This document shows positions 52,553 to 61,924 of a stretch of DNA of 64,000 nt, piece by piece (the stretch's first letter is position 1; the number at the start of each line of letters is the position of its first letter). Location of the stretch: positions 184,915 through 248,914 of the forward strand of contig CASGDA010000005.1 in assembly GCA_949300145.1 (NCBI GenBank). Direction: 5' to 3'. The notes beneath the pieces are model-generated. The model was not told where the DNA came from, did not search any database, and saw nothing but the letters and a program-made list of their open reading frames with translations. Position numbers and translations under genes: made by a program. The DNA is from an uncultured Treponema sp. (lineage in GTDB: Bacteria; Spirochaetota; Spirochaetia; Treponematales; Treponemataceae).

Positions 52553-53002
52553 CTAGAACCACATGGAATTGCCGTCTGTCCAGGAAAAAATTTCCTCTGG
52601 GCGGAAAAAAAGATTCACTTCTTTTTCAGCGCTTTCAGGGGAATCCGATGCATGAACGATATTCTTTGCGGTATGCATCGTATAATCCCCGCGGATTGTT
52701 CCCGGAGGGGCCTCTTCCACACGTGTCGGACCGCAGAGCTTTCTTATTACAGGCACAGCGGATTCACCTTCAAAAACCATCGCCACTACGGGCCCTGCGG
52801 TTATATACGAAATCAGGGATTGAAAAAAGTCTTTCCCGGAATGTTCCCCGTAATGGGATTGGGCAAGAGACTGGGGTATTGTCAGCATCTTGAGACCCAC
52901 AAGGTTAAGCCCTTTTTTCTCAAAGCGGGAAATAATGTCACCGACTATGCGCCGCTGCAAAACACCCGGTTTAAGCATAACAAAAGAGCGCTGCGTATTC
53001 AT
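52553..53002 (-). CDS. ndk: Nucleoside diphosphate kinase
   Basis: Ndk transfers phosphate from ATP to nucleoside diphosphates through a phospho-His intermediate. The 149-residue protein has MLKPGVLQRRIVGDIISRFE, the catalytic His117 in NIVHASDS (HGSD in most members, here HASD) and FFRPEEIFSW. ATG 53002 has a GGAGG SD. An imperfect hairpin with T-run just upstream (about 53015-53042) may attenuate read-through from the chemotaxis receptor gene. Confidence 0.96.
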   Translation of the reverse strand: MNTQRSFVMLKPGVLQRRIVGDIISRFEKKGLNLVGLKMLTIPQSLAQSHYGEHSGKDFFQSLISYITAGPVVAMVFEGESAVPVIRKLCGPTRVEEAPPGTIRGDYTMHTAKNIVHASDSPESAEKEVNLFFRPEEIFSWTDGNSMWF

Positions 53003-53099
53003 TCAATCCTCCATAAAAACAAATGGCCCGAAAGGCCTGTTGCCGTAATACTACCATAAAAGCCGTTTTTCGGAAAGACCGGGTACAGTAAATAAAATT

Positions 53100-54605
53100 T
53101 CAATCCTTCCGGAAATCTTCGGCGGCGCCCAGAACAGCATCAACGTCAAATTCCGGCATTTCAGGATTCTCCCCCGCTCCCGGAGAAGGATACGCCGGTA
53201 CAGTATCATTTTCCTCCTGTACCGGAACAGAAGAGGCGGCGGCTGAGGCGGACCCGTCTTTTCCGTCTCCGTGCGCAAAACGGCAGGATTCAAGGCGCTC
53301 CTTCATGCTTACGCCGTCATCACGGATTTTTTCGGTTCTGGATTTGAAGTCGGCAATCACATCCTTCAAACCGGACATCATCATGGACAGGGCTTCGATT
53401 CCGTCGCTGACACGGTTGGAAACCATATCAAGCTCATGCATGGAATCCTCGATTTCCTTCGAGCCCTCGGACATGGAGACGGAGTTTCTGGCGACATCAT
53501 CGGTTATATTGCGGAGGGTCTGCATCACGTCAAGGATATCCTTGTTCCCTTTGTTGTTTTCGGTCAAGCCGTCGGACAGCTTTATCATCGTGTTTGAAAC
53601 GGAAGATATGTCGCCGGAAATTTTAAGGAAGGCGGTGTCAAGTTCCCCGCTGGAAGACACCATCAAATTGATGTTTTCAACAATGTCGGAAATTGAAAGC
53701 GTTATGGCGGAGGAATTTTCCGCGCAGGCTTCCGCGAGGCGGGCCATTTCCTCGGCGACAACGGCGAACCCCTTGCCAAGATCCCCGGCATGGGCGGCTT
53801 CAATGGCGGCGTTGAGGGAAAGAAGGTCCGTTCTTTCGGCAATCCCCTGGATTACACTGACAATTTCCTGGATTTTTGTCACCCTTGAACCGATATCGAT
53901 AATCTGTTCATGGGTGGCGGAAAAGACATCCCTGCTCTTTTCGGAGGAGCGGACCAATTCGCCCGCCTCGCGGACATCCTCGGCAGCGGAGGATACAAGG
54001 CTTTCCATATTGGAAATCAATTTTTCAACGGAAGAGACGGAACCGCTGACAGCCCCGCGCTGGTTTTCCACTTCGGAATCCAGGTCCTTCAGACCGGACA
54101 CAACCTTGGACAGTCCGTCTTTCACAGTTTCAACCTGGTCCCTGAGGGTCGCGACCTCCTTATTCATGTCCGAAATAAAACCGTCCAATATTGTGAAAGT
54201 GGAATCCGTATCCGAAATGGCGGAGGAAAGCTCCGAAACACAGGAAATATTCGCCTGGACATCCCTGTAAATCTGGTCGGCGACAGAATACATATCCCCG
54301 GAGACGCCATTGATTAAATTCTTCATGCCATCCGGGATATCCCCGTCCGCGGAATTTTTATTTCCGGACGCAACGGAGCGGAAAACATCGGAGAACCGGG
54401 AGGAAAACCTTATTTCAGGCCGGAAAAAAACATAGGGGGCGTCTATGCACAATATCAGGGTGACAATAAAAACAGCGGCAAACAACACCGGCCGCAGGAC
54501 GGGATCCGTGCATTTATCCGAAATTACGAAAAACAAGGCCGAGGCCAGGGCTAAAACAAGGAACATCACAAACGCATAGAACAAACCGCGGCGATTTTTT
54601 TTCAT
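53100..54605 (-). CDS. Methyl-accepting chemotaxis protein without periplasmic sensor domain
   Basis: The 501-residue receptor has two close membrane segments (about 9-28 and 37-57) with only a few residues between, then a long cytoplasmic coiled coil. The hairpin tip that binds CheA/CheW is present: [20 protein letters not shown] followed by [15 protein letters not shown] (about 250-290). The C-terminal 60 residues are acidic and disordered. With no ligand-binding domain between the membrane helices it may sense membrane or cytosolic state. The gene is divergent from sbcD. Methylation sites were not verified. Confidence 0.92.
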   Translation of the reverse strand: MKKNRRGLFYAFVMFLVLALASALFFVISDKCTDPVLRPVLFAAVFIVTLILCIDAPYVFFRPEIRFSSRFSDVFRSVASGNKNSADGDIPDGMKNLINGVSGDMYSVADQIYRDVQANISCVSELSSAISDTDSTFTILDGFISDMNKEVATLRDQVETVKDGLSKVVSGLKDLDSEVENQRGAVSGSVSSVEKLISNMESLVSSAAEDVREAGELVRSSEKSRDVFSATHEQIIDIGSRVTKIQEIVSVIQGIAERTDLLSLNAAIEAAHAGDLGKGFAVVAEEMARLAEACAENSSAITLSISDIVENINLMVSSSGELDTAFLKISGDISSVSNTMIKLSDGLTENNKGNKDILDVMQTLRNITDDVARNSVSMSEGSKEIEDSMHELDMVSNRVSDGIEALSMMMSGLKDVIADFKSRTEKIRDDGVSMKERLESCRFAHGDGKDGSASAAASSVPVQEENDTVPAYPSPGAGENPEMPEFDVDAVLGAAEDFRKD

Positions 54606-54615
54606 AGGGCAACCC

Positions 54616-54644
54616 TTTACATAACATAACTTTCATTTTAAAGT
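54616..54644 (+). promoter_or_regulatory. sbcD: Promoter giving a predicted leaderless sbcD mRNA
   Basis: TTTACA (54616-54621), a 17-nt spacer and TAAAGT (54639-54644) are followed by ATACGGC and the ATG at 54652. No SD is present. Confidence 0.5.
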
Positions 54645-54651
54645 ATACGGC

Positions 54652-55920
54652 ATGAAATTACTTCACACCGGTGACTGGCATCTGGGAAAAATCTTTCACG
54701 ACACCTCCCTCTTGGAAGACCAACGCCATGTACTTTCCCAGCTGCTGGAGGAACTGGGGAAAGACAATTACGGGGCCCTCTTGATTGCCGGAGACATCTA
54801 TGACAGAAGCATCCCCCCTGCGGAAGCCGTTGAAGTTTTCAGTTCTTTTTTGGCAGAAACAAAGGAGAATTTCCCGGAACTGGCTGTTTTTATAATACCG
54901 GGAAACCATGATTCCGCCCAGCGGCTGGCATTTGTCTCAAGCATTCTGCGCAGGCAGAACATATACATCACCTGCAACCCTGAAGATGCATTCACGCCGA
55001 TAATTATATCACAAAAAGATGAAAAAGTGGCTTTTTTTTTACTTCCTTTCATGGCTCCGGGCAGTCTTCAGGATAAAACAAGCGGCCGGGAAAACAAAAA
55101 CAGAGAAAACGGAGACTTTCAGGACATGCCGCTGTTCGCAGGCAACAGCGGGGAATCCGAAGGGAAAGCCCTGTTCTCGCAGGCGGAAATGGCGGAGGAA
55201 GCGGCCGGACGTTTCAAAAAAATCCTCGGAAGCGCCGAATTAAAAAACATGCCGTCGGTTCTGGCTGCCCACTGCTTCATCCAGGGCGGGCAGGAATCCT
55301 CATCGGAGAGGATATTCATAGGCAACGCGGAAAAAATAGCCCCGCGGCTTTTCAGTGATTTTTCGTACACAGCCCTCGGACATCTGCATAAATTCCAGAA
55401 AGTCACCGGAAGGATGTACTACGCAGGCTCTCCCCTAGCCTATGCCTTTGACGAAGCGGGAAGCGACAAGTTCTTCATCAAGGTTGACATTAAATCCAAA
55501 GAAAGCGGATTCCCGGTGGATATAACGCCGGTGAAAATAAATCCCCTGAGAAAGGTCACCAGATTGAGGGGGGAATTCCGGGACTTTCTCCATTCACCGG
55601 AGTATGAGCAATATTCCGGCGACTATCTTGAAATGGAACTGACGGACAAAACGGTTCAGATAAATCCCATGCAGATTCTGAAATCAAGGTTCCCGTATCT
55701 TTTGAGCATAAGGCAGAATTTCAGGGACGAAACAGAAACAGGGGCAAAAATAAAGACCGTTGAAAACGAAAATGCAAACCCGGTGCGGAATTTCGAGGAA
55801 TTTGAAAGATTTTTATACCCGTCACAGGAACAGGATGAATTAAACAACAAAACAGAGCTGTTTTCAGGTATAATCAAACAATGCGCGCAAAAGGAGACTG
55901 CGGGGGAACATGAAGCCTGA
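54652..55920 (+). CDS. sbcD: Exonuclease subunit SbcD
   Basis: SbcD is the Mre11-type nuclease of the SbcCD complex, which cuts DNA hairpins and protein-blocked ends. The 422-residue product shows the phosphodiesterase motifs HTGDWHLGK (Asp/His), AGDIYDRSIPP, IIPGNHDSAQRL, LAAHCFIQGG and TALGHLHKFQKV. It overlaps sbcC by 11 nt. The ATG at 54652 lacks an SD and lies 7 nt after a -10 box. Confidence 0.95.
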   Translation: MKLLHTGDWHLGKIFHDTSLLEDQRHVLSQLLEELGKDNYGALLIAGDIYDRSIPPAEAVEVFSSFLAETKENFPELAVFIIPGNHDSAQRLAFVSSILRRQNIYITCNPEDAFTPIIISQKDEKVAFFLLPFMAPGSLQDKTSGRENKNRENGDFQDMPLFAGNSGESEGKALFSQAEMAEEAAGRFKKILGSAELKNMPSVLAAHCFIQGGQESSSERIFIGNAEKIAPRLFSDFSYTALGHLHKFQKVTGRMYYAGSPLAYAFDEAGSDKFFIKVDIKSKESGFPVDITPVKINPLRKVTRLRGEFRDFLHSPEYEQYSGDYLEMELTDKTVQINPMQILKSRFPYLLSIRQNFRDETETGAKIKTVENENANPVRNFEEFERFLYPSQEQDELNNKTELFSGIIKQCAQKETAGEHEA

Positions 55921-58900
55921 AACGCTCTTGCTGAAAAACTTCGGGCCGTTTTACGGTGAACACAAGGCAGATTTCAAAGCTCTGGGTGATTTTTTCCTTA
56001 TCTGCGGGGAAACAGGCGCAGGTAAAACAACACTGTTTGACGCTGTTTCCTACGCTTTTTACGGCGAAGCGCCGGGCAGCAGGAAAGGTCTTGTCAGACA
56101 GATGAGGAGCCAGTATGCGGGAAACGAAGAAGAAAGCTGCGTGGAGCTTGTTTTCTCCCTTGGGGCGGACAAATGGAAAATAAAGAGGACGCTGCCTTAC
56201 GAGAAAACCGGCGTCCGCTCAAAAAAAATACAGACGGTTCCCGAAGAGGTTTCACTGGCGAAAAAAACCGCCGACGGCTGGCGGAATGAATCATGCACGA
56301 ATAAAAATGAGACGGACAAAAAAATACTGTCCCTCATAAAACTGTCCGCCGATGAATTCTCACGGATTGTCCTTCTGCCGCAGGGGGACTTTTCCCGTTT
56401 TTTGCGCCAGAATTCCGAGGAAAGAAAAGACATCCTCGCAAAACTGTTTCCTGTATCGGTTTACAGGGAAGCGGCGGAAACAGCCAGGGAAAACGCGAAA
56501 TCCGCCGAAGCGTTTATCAACGGGCTTACGCAGCAAATCCTTCTTCTCCAGCAGGAATTCAATCCTGAAACTTTTGAAGACGAGAAAAAGTCCCTTGAAA
56601 AAAATCTTAAAGCCTCAAGGGCGAAGGATTCCGAATACCAGAAACAACTGGTGGAAAAATCAGCCCTGCTGGAAAAAGCGAAAAGAATCGCGAAGAATAT
56701 CCAGGAACTTTCCGCCGCCGAAGAAGAATACGAAGAGAAAATAAAAGATAAAAAAGATTTATACACGGAATGGAAGGAAAAACTTTCAGCCGCGGAAAGG
56801 GCGGCTCCCATTGCGGGTTTAATCATGCAGTACAAAAGCGCGGAAAAAAACCTGGAAGAAAATGAAAGCAAATATAAGGAAAAAAGCCGCCTGCTTCTTG
56901 CAGCTGAAAAAGAATGCGGGGAACTGGAAAAAATCCGCGGAAAGATTGAAGGACAGAAACAGACTTTGAACGCATTGATTCAAAGGAAGCCGCTTATAGA
57001 AGCGGCCGCAAAAACCGCGGGGGAATTACGCAGGGCTGAGCAAAACCTTCCGGGACTGGAGGGCAAAGCACAGGAACTGAAGGAAAGCCTGAGGGCCACA
57101 TTAACAAAACTGTCCGGGGTGAAAACCATCCTTGATGAAAAAACAAAGGAAAAACCGGAAATCACGGTACTGGCGGAAGCCAGAACAAAAGCGGAAACCA
57201 ACTATGAATATATAGAACACAAATGCGGCGCAACTTTATCATATCTTGCGGAAAAAGAAAAAGCAGAAAAACAAAAAACGGAACTGGACACACTGACCAA
57301 CATAATAGAAAAAAAAGAGGAAGAGATAAAAACGCTTGAGGAAGAAATCGCCGGGCTTCAGAATAAATACAACGAGCAGGCCAATTCCGGAATGGCGGCT
57401 GTTCTGGCTTCCTCGCTGAAAGACAATACCCCGTGTCCGGTATGCGGTTCACTGCATCACCCTTCCCCGGCGGTGGAAAAAACGGACGACCTGCTTTCCT
57501 GCGGAAACAGGATAACGGAGCTGACGTCAGTGAAACAGGAATCGGAAAAAGAAACCGCGGCGCTCAGGGAAACCCTCATGAAAATAAAAGCGGAATATCT
57601 GGGGAATGTTTCATTTTTGAAAAAACAGGAAGAAGAGGGTGTGGTTTTTTCCACGAAGGAAGAAGCGGAGAAAAACAAGAATACAGCCGCGGCGGAAAAA
57701 GAAAAAGCGGAAAAAGAATACACGCGGGCAAAAGAATATTTAAACTGCATGAATGAATTGCAGGGCGAAAAAGAAGAACTAGAGCAGGAGAAAATACGCA
57801 AAGAAAAAACAATCACGGAAACGGAAAACTCCGTTGAACTGCTGCGGATGGAAATAAAAAACATGAGGACGCGGTTCAACGAGGCTTTCCCCGGGGAAGA
57901 AACGGCGCCGGAGAAAGCCGTGGAAGAACTTGAACTCTGCAAAAAGGAAATAGAACGGCTGCAGGATTCGATTCTGTCATTCGAGAAAAAAGACAAGGCG
58001 GCGCATGATGAAAAAAGCAGGCATGAAGGTTCGGTCAAGGAACTGGAAACCCTGTGCGCCGGACTTTCAAAACAGCTGGAAGAAATTACAGGAAGCCTTC
58101 ATAAAGGATATATTGACGCGGGATTCGCCGACTACAACGAAGCGGAGAAATCCGTAATCAGCGCGGAAGAAAAAAAAGACCTGTCGGACATGATATCATC
58201 CTTCGACATGGAGAAAATGAAACTTGAAAACAGGATTTCCTTTCTGGAAACAGAGCTTGAAAAAGAAGGCGTTGACGGGAACAATAATTTTATTGATGAA
58301 AAAACCGCGGAAGAAGAATACAACCGGATATACGCGTTGCTGGAATCAAACAAGGCGGAGACAGAATCAATCAACATCAGGCTGGTATCCTTGAAAGAAA
58401 AAATGAAGCGCTGGAAGAACCTCGTTGAAGAACACAGGGAAAAAACGGATGAGCTTTCTCTTTTAAAACAGGTGGCGGATGATCTTCTGGGCAGGAATCC
58501 GCGCAATATTAAATTTGAAGCGTGGATTCTGAATAAATACCTGGAGGAAGTGACAGAATACGCGAACATGAGGATTGCAAGGATGAGCGGCGGCCGGTAC
58601 AGGATTCAAACGGGAAGCAGTTTCAGGAAGGGCAATTCAATGACCGGACTCGACCTGGAAATATTCGACAACCACACCGGCAAAACACGCCCGACAGGGA
58701 CACTTTCCGGAGGGGAAACTTTCATGGCGTCGATAAGCCTCGCCCTGGGACTGGCGGACTCCATTCAGGCCAGATCGGGCGGAATCCAGCTTGAAGCGGT
58801 CTTCATCGACGAGGGGTTCGGTTCCCTTGACGAAACCTGCCTGGAACTTGCGATGAATATCTTCGATGAAATACGCGGGCAGAGAACAGTTGGGATTATT

Positions 58901-58999
58901 TCACACGTCAGGGAGCTTCAGGACAGAATACCCAAAAAACTTGAAGTCAGGAAAAAAACAACGGAAGGATCATACATAAAGCAGGAGGAAAACAGATGA
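55910..58999 (+). CDS. sbcC: Exonuclease subunit SbcC (Rad50-like SMC ATPase)
   Basis: SbcC is the SMC-type ATPase partner of SbcD. The 1029-residue protein has Walker A GETGAGKTTLFDA (33-45), long antiparallel coiled coils of Lys/Glu-rich heptads, a zinc hook CPVCG (about 509-513) at the apex, and near the C terminus the signature LSGGETFMASISLALGLAD (about 930) and Walker B AVFIDEGFGSLDE. Length and order match Rad50/SbcC. It overlaps the next gene (pncB) by 4 nt (ATGA) although the base composition changes there. Confidence 0.95.
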   Translation: MKPETLLLKNFGPFYGEHKADFKALGDFFLICGETGAGKTTLFDAVSYAFYGEAPGSRKGLVRQMRSQYAGNEEESCVELVFSLGADKWKIKRTLPYEKTGVRSKKIQTVPEEVSLAKKTADGWRNESCTNKNETDKKILSLIKLSADEFSRIVLLPQGDFSRFLRQNSEERKDILAKLFPVSVYREAAETARENAKSAEAFINGLTQQILLLQQEFNPETFEDEKKSLEKNLKASRAKDSEYQKQLVEKSALLEKAKRIAKNIQELSAAEEEYEEKIKDKKDLYTEWKEKLSAAERAAPIAGLIMQYKSAEKNLEENESKYKEKSRLLLAAEKECGELEKIRGKIEGQKQTLNALIQRKPLIEAAAKTAGELRRAEQNLPGLEGKAQELKESLRATLTKLSGVKTILDEKTKEKPEITVLAEARTKAETNYEYIEHKCGATLSYLAEKEKAEKQKTELDTLTNIIEKKEEEIKTLEEEIAGLQNKYNEQANSGMAAVLASSLKDNTPCPVCGSLHHPSPAVEKTDDLLSCGNRITELTSVKQESEKETAALRETLMKIKAEYLGNVSFLKKQEEEGVVFSTKEEAEKNKNTAAAEKEKAEKEYTRAKEYLNCMNELQGEKEELEQEKIRKEKTITETENSVELLRMEIKNMRTRFNEAFPGEETAPEKAVEELELCKKEIERLQDSILSFEKKDKAAHDEKSRHEGSVKELETLCAGLSKQLEEITGSLHKGYIDAGFADYNEAEKSVISAEEKKDLSDMISSFDMEKMKLENRISFLETELEKEGVDGNNNFIDEKTAEEEYNRIYALLESNKAETESINIRLVSLKEKMKRWKNLVEEHREKTDELSLLKQVADDLLGRNPRNIKFEAWILNKYLEEVTEYANMRIARMSGGRYRIQTGSSFRKGNSMTGLDLEIFDNHTGKTRPTGTLSGGETFMASISLALGLADSIQARSGGIQLEAVFIDEGFGSLDETCLELAMNIFDEIRGQRTVGIISHVRELQDRIPKKLEVRKKTTEGSYIKQEENR

Positions 59000-60441
59000 T
59001 AACGAGCGCGCTTTTCACGGACTTTTACGAACTGACGATGGCACAGGGGTTCTGGAAAAAAAACAAGGACACGCCTTCCGTTTTCGACATGTTTTTCCGG
59101 AGGCAGCCGTTCAACGGCGGGTTCTCCGTTTTCGCCGGCATCGAACCGCTGATAAACACCATCGAAGAATTCCGTTTTTCGGAGTCCGACATCGAGTATC
59201 TCAAATCGCTGGGAATTTTTGAGGACGGGTTCCTGGATTTCCTGCGCGGCTTCAAATTCTCCGGCGACATCTGGACGATGGAGGAAGGTTCCGTCGTCTT
59301 CCCGAACGAACCGCTCCTGCGCATACACGGAAGCGTAATCGAATGCGCAATTCTTGAGGGACTGATCCTCAACACGATAAATTTCCAGAGCCTGATAGCA
59401 ACAAAAACCGCGCGCATCTGGCTGGCGACAAAGAAAGGTTCCATAATGGAATTCGGGATGCGGCGCGCGCAGGGCTGCGACGGCGCGATGAGCGCGACAC
59501 GCGCGGCGTACATCGGCGGAGCGGCGGGAACGAGCAACACGCTGGGCGGAAAAATATTCGGCATCCCGGTGATGGGCACAATCGCGCATTCGTGGGTCAT
59601 GTCATTCCCCGGAGAGGAGGAGGCGTTTGACGCCTACGCGGAAATATATCCCGAGAACACGTGCTTTCTGATCGACACGTACAACACGCTCGAATCAGGG
59701 GTCAAGGCCGCGATTGAATCGGGGAAAAAGCTCGCCGCGCGCGGATACAACTTCTCGGTCAGGCTCGATTCGGGCGATATCCAGTATCTGAGCGCGAAGG
59801 TGCGCGAGGAACTGGACAGGGCGGGGTTCACGGACGCGAAAATCACCGTGTCCAATGAGCTGACGGAGGAAATCATCGAATCCCTGGTGAACAACCACGC
59901 GCCGATTGACTCGTGGGGCGTGGGAACCCACATGGTGACCGGGGGAAGCGAAGCGTCATTCACCGGCGTGTACAAACTCGCGGCCCGCAGTGAAAACGGA
60001 CGCGGCGGCGGACTGATTCCCGCGATGAAGTTCTCCGACAATCCCGAGAAAACGACGAACCCGGGCGTCAAGCAGGTCTGGCGCCTGTACAACGCCGACG
60101 GAACATTCAAGGCGGACATCCTTGCAGAGGAAGACGAAACGATATGTCCGGGCGAGACGAGGACGTTTTTCCATCCGTCAAACGACTGGAAAAGCTTTTC
60201 GTTCGCGGCGGCGGAAGCCGAGCCCCTGCTCAAACTGAAGATGAAAAACGGGGGACGCTGCCAGCCGGAAAAAACAATCGCCGAAAGCCGCAGGCACATG
60301 GAGGAAAGCCTGGACAAGCTGGACGGATCCTACAAACGCATCCTGAATCCGCACATCTACAAAGTGTCGCTGACGGAGAAACTGCGCGGAACAAAGCTCG
60401 CTTTTCTCAGAAGCAAGACAAAGACGGGGGACAAAAAATAG
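58996..60441 (+). CDS. pncB: Nicotinate phosphoribosyltransferase
   Basis: PncB joins nicotinate to PRPP to form NaMN in NAD salvage. The 481-residue product shows TDFYELTMAQGFWKKNKDT, MRRAQGCDGAMSATRAAYIG, GTIAHSWVMSFPGEEEAF, NYNFSVRLDSGDI-like RLDSGDIQYLS and VGTHMVTGGSEASFTGVYKL with phosphate-binding residues. Codon use is markedly richer in GCG, CGC and AAC than the sbcCD genes before it, and this higher-GC style continues to the window end. It overlaps sbcC, so it is co-transcribed. No other NAD gene is nearby. Confidence 0.95.
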   Translation: MITSALFTDFYELTMAQGFWKKNKDTPSVFDMFFRRQPFNGGFSVFAGIEPLINTIEEFRFSESDIEYLKSLGIFEDGFLDFLRGFKFSGDIWTMEEGSVVFPNEPLLRIHGSVIECAILEGLILNTINFQSLIATKTARIWLATKKGSIMEFGMRRAQGCDGAMSATRAAYIGGAAGTSNTLGGKIFGIPVMGTIAHSWVMSFPGEEEAFDAYAEIYPENTCFLIDTYNTLESGVKAAIESGKKLAARGYNFSVRLDSGDIQYLSAKVREELDRAGFTDAKITVSNELTEEIIESLVNNHAPIDSWGVGTHMVTGGSEASFTGVYKLAARSENGRGGGLIPAMKFSDNPEKTTNPGVKQVWRLYNADGTFKADILAEEDETICPGETRTFFHPSNDWKSFSFAAAEAEPLLKLKMKNGGRCQPEKTIAESRRHMEESLDKLDGSYKRILNPHIYKVSLTEKLRGTKLAFLRSKTKTGDKK

Positions 60442-60591
60442 CGGGACGGGAGCCGGTTGCGCAGTGCCCGGTGTCCAGCATACTCCGCGGATTCTCCCGG
60501 ATCAGGATTACAGGAACCGAACCTATTCATATAGAAGAAATCTGAAAAAATCTTCGTCCGTCCGCCTGTGTTCGCGTGGAATGGCGGATGC

Positions 60592-60954
60592 TCAGCGGCT
60601 CTCTTCGTTCGGACTTGCGGAAGCGAGTTTTGCCACAAGCAGTTCCACCGCTTCCCGGTTGTTTTCGCTGAGCATCTCCATGCCGGAAATCAGCGCGCGG
60701 TATTTCCGGAACAGGCGCATTTTTTTCGCAATGCTGTCCTCCGTGGCGGACGGCGTATAGCTGCCGGTCACCAGATATTCCACAGAGACATTGAGAATCC
60801 CCGCGATTTTCACCGCCGTGTCAGCCGCCGGAATATTCGCGTTCTTTATGCCTTTGGTGATGTTCGAGGCATCGAAACCTGCTTCCGCCGCGAGCGTTTT
60901 CCTGTTTATCTCTTTTTCCTCAAGAAGTTCGTCCACACGTTCCCAGAAATTCAT
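60592..60954 (-). CDS. XRE-family HTH transcriptional repressor
   Basis: The 120-residue protein has an N-terminal lambda-repressor-type helix-turn-helix (RKTLAAEAGFDASNITKGIK, about residues 19-38, with flanking helices) and a C-terminal helical part (MEMLSENNREAVELLVAKLA) probably for dimerisation. It faces the polysaccharide genes across a 133-nt intergenic region that carries three operator-like sites; it most likely represses them and itself (inference). No S24 peptidase domain is present, so this is not a LexA-type self-cleaving repressor. No strong SD is seen. Confidence 0.88.
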   Translation of the reverse strand: MNFWERVDELLEEKEINRKTLAAEAGFDASNITKGIKNANIPAADTAVKIAGILNVSVEYLVTGSYTPSATEDSIAKKMRLFRKYRALISGMEMLSENNREAVELLVAKLASASPNEESR

Positions 60955-60966
60955 ATCCCAAGCGTA

Positions 60967-61038
60967 TGGAAATATCCAATTTTATTCACAATATATTGAA
61001 TATATCCATAAAATACTTTATACTGTTGGAAATTTCCA
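60967..61038. promoter_or_regulatory. Three operator-like sites spaced exactly 30 bp apart
   Basis: Site A is TGGA-AATA-TCCA (60967-60978), B is TGAA-TATA-TCCA (60997-61008) and C is TGGA-AATT-TCCA (61027-61038; the 14-nt version TTGGAAATTTCCAA is a perfect palindrome). The 12-bp sites repeat at exactly 30 bp, about three helical turns, so bound dimers would lie on one face. B overlaps the -35 box of the rightward promoter and C covers its predicted start point. Confidence 0.75.
60996..61024 (+). promoter_or_regulatory. Rightward promoter of the polysaccharide genes
   Basis: TTGAAT (60996-61001), a 17-nt spacer and TATACT (61019-61024). Operator-like sites B and C overlap its -35 box and predicted start point (about 61031). 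Confidence 0.75.
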
Positions 61039-61087
61039 ATCAAAAGATATGGCCGTTGAAAATTTTTCATATTCGGAAGGAGCAGGA

Positions 61088-61924
61088 ATGCTGACAGCTT
61101 CAGTCGTCCTTTACAAGACACCGCGCGAACAGACACAGAGCCTCCTTGAAAGCGTTCTGTCCTCCTGCATTGAACGTCTTTTCATCATCGACAATTCGCC
61201 GGACGACAGCCGCCGGATTCTCGGGGATGCGTCGCCGAAAATCCGGTACATCCACAACGAGAACCTCGGATACGGTGCGTCGCACAACCTTGCGATCCGG
61301 GAGACGATTGACAGCGGGGCGGAATTCCACATCGTGCTGAATCCCGACGTCTCATTTCCGCCGGAAACCCCGGAAAAACTCCTCCTGTTCATGGAGGAAC
61401 ACCCTGACGCGGTGTCCGCCATGCCGAAAATCGTTTATCCCGACGGCCGACCGCAATACCTGTGCAAACTGCTCCCCTCGCCTTCCGACTTGATTTTCCG
61501 CCGCTTTGTTCCGCCGGTCGGATTCTTCAAAAAATGGAAGGAAAAAAAGGACGCGCGCTATTGTCTGATGGATTCCGGCTACGACACGGTGATAAATCCG
61601 CCCTGTCTTTCCGGCTGCTTCATGTTCCTGCGTCTTTCCGCACTTACGGCGCACGACATTTTCTTTGACGACCGGTTCTTCATGTATTTTGAGGACTTCG
61701 ATTTTATCCGCCGGCTGCACCGTGTCGGAAAGACGCTGTTTTTTCCCGGCGCACAGATTGTCCACGCCCATGCGAAGGAATCGTACCGTTCGCGGAAAAT
61801 GCTTTTGTGCCATATCAAAAGCGCAGTCCGGTATTTCAACAAGTACGGCTGGCTGTTTGACAGGGAGCGGACGGAATGGAACCGGAGGATCCTTGGGGAA
61901 ATCCGCGCGGAGGTATGCCCGTGA
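61088..61924 (+). CDS. GT2-family glycosyltransferase (rhamnosyltransferase-like)
   Basis: The 278-residue GT-A enzyme probably adds a sugar (rhamnose-type by resemblance) to a surface polysaccharide. It starts MLTASVVLYKTPREQTQSLL and shows LFIIDNSPDD, NENLGYGASHNLAIRE, a metal-binding HIVLNPDVSFPPET (DxD-like NPDV) and FMYFEDFDFIRRLHRVGKTL. The ATG at 61088 has AAGGAG; an ATG 13 codons upstream is less well placed. The gene belongs to an operator-controlled polysaccharide cluster. Acceptor is unknown. Confidence 0.9.
   Translation: MLTASVVLYKTPREQTQSLLESVLSSCIERLFIIDNSPDDSRRILGDASPKIRYIHNENLGYGASHNLAIRETIDSGAEFHIVLNPDVSFPPETPEKLLLFMEEHPDAVSAMPKIVYPDGRPQYLCKLLPSPSDLIFRRFVPPVGFFKKWKEKKDARYCLMDSGYDTVINPPCLSGCFMFLRLSALTAHDIFFDDRFFMYFEDFDFIRRLHRVGKTLFFPGAQIVHAHAKESYRSRKMLLCHIKSAVRYFNKYGWLFDRERTEWNRRILGEIRAEVCP

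Noticed and set aside
53015..53042. Terminator between the chemotaxis receptor gene and ndk
   Set aside because: The GGCC/GGCC stem is short and separated from the T-run by mismatches; at best a weak attenuator, so it is not listed as a feature.
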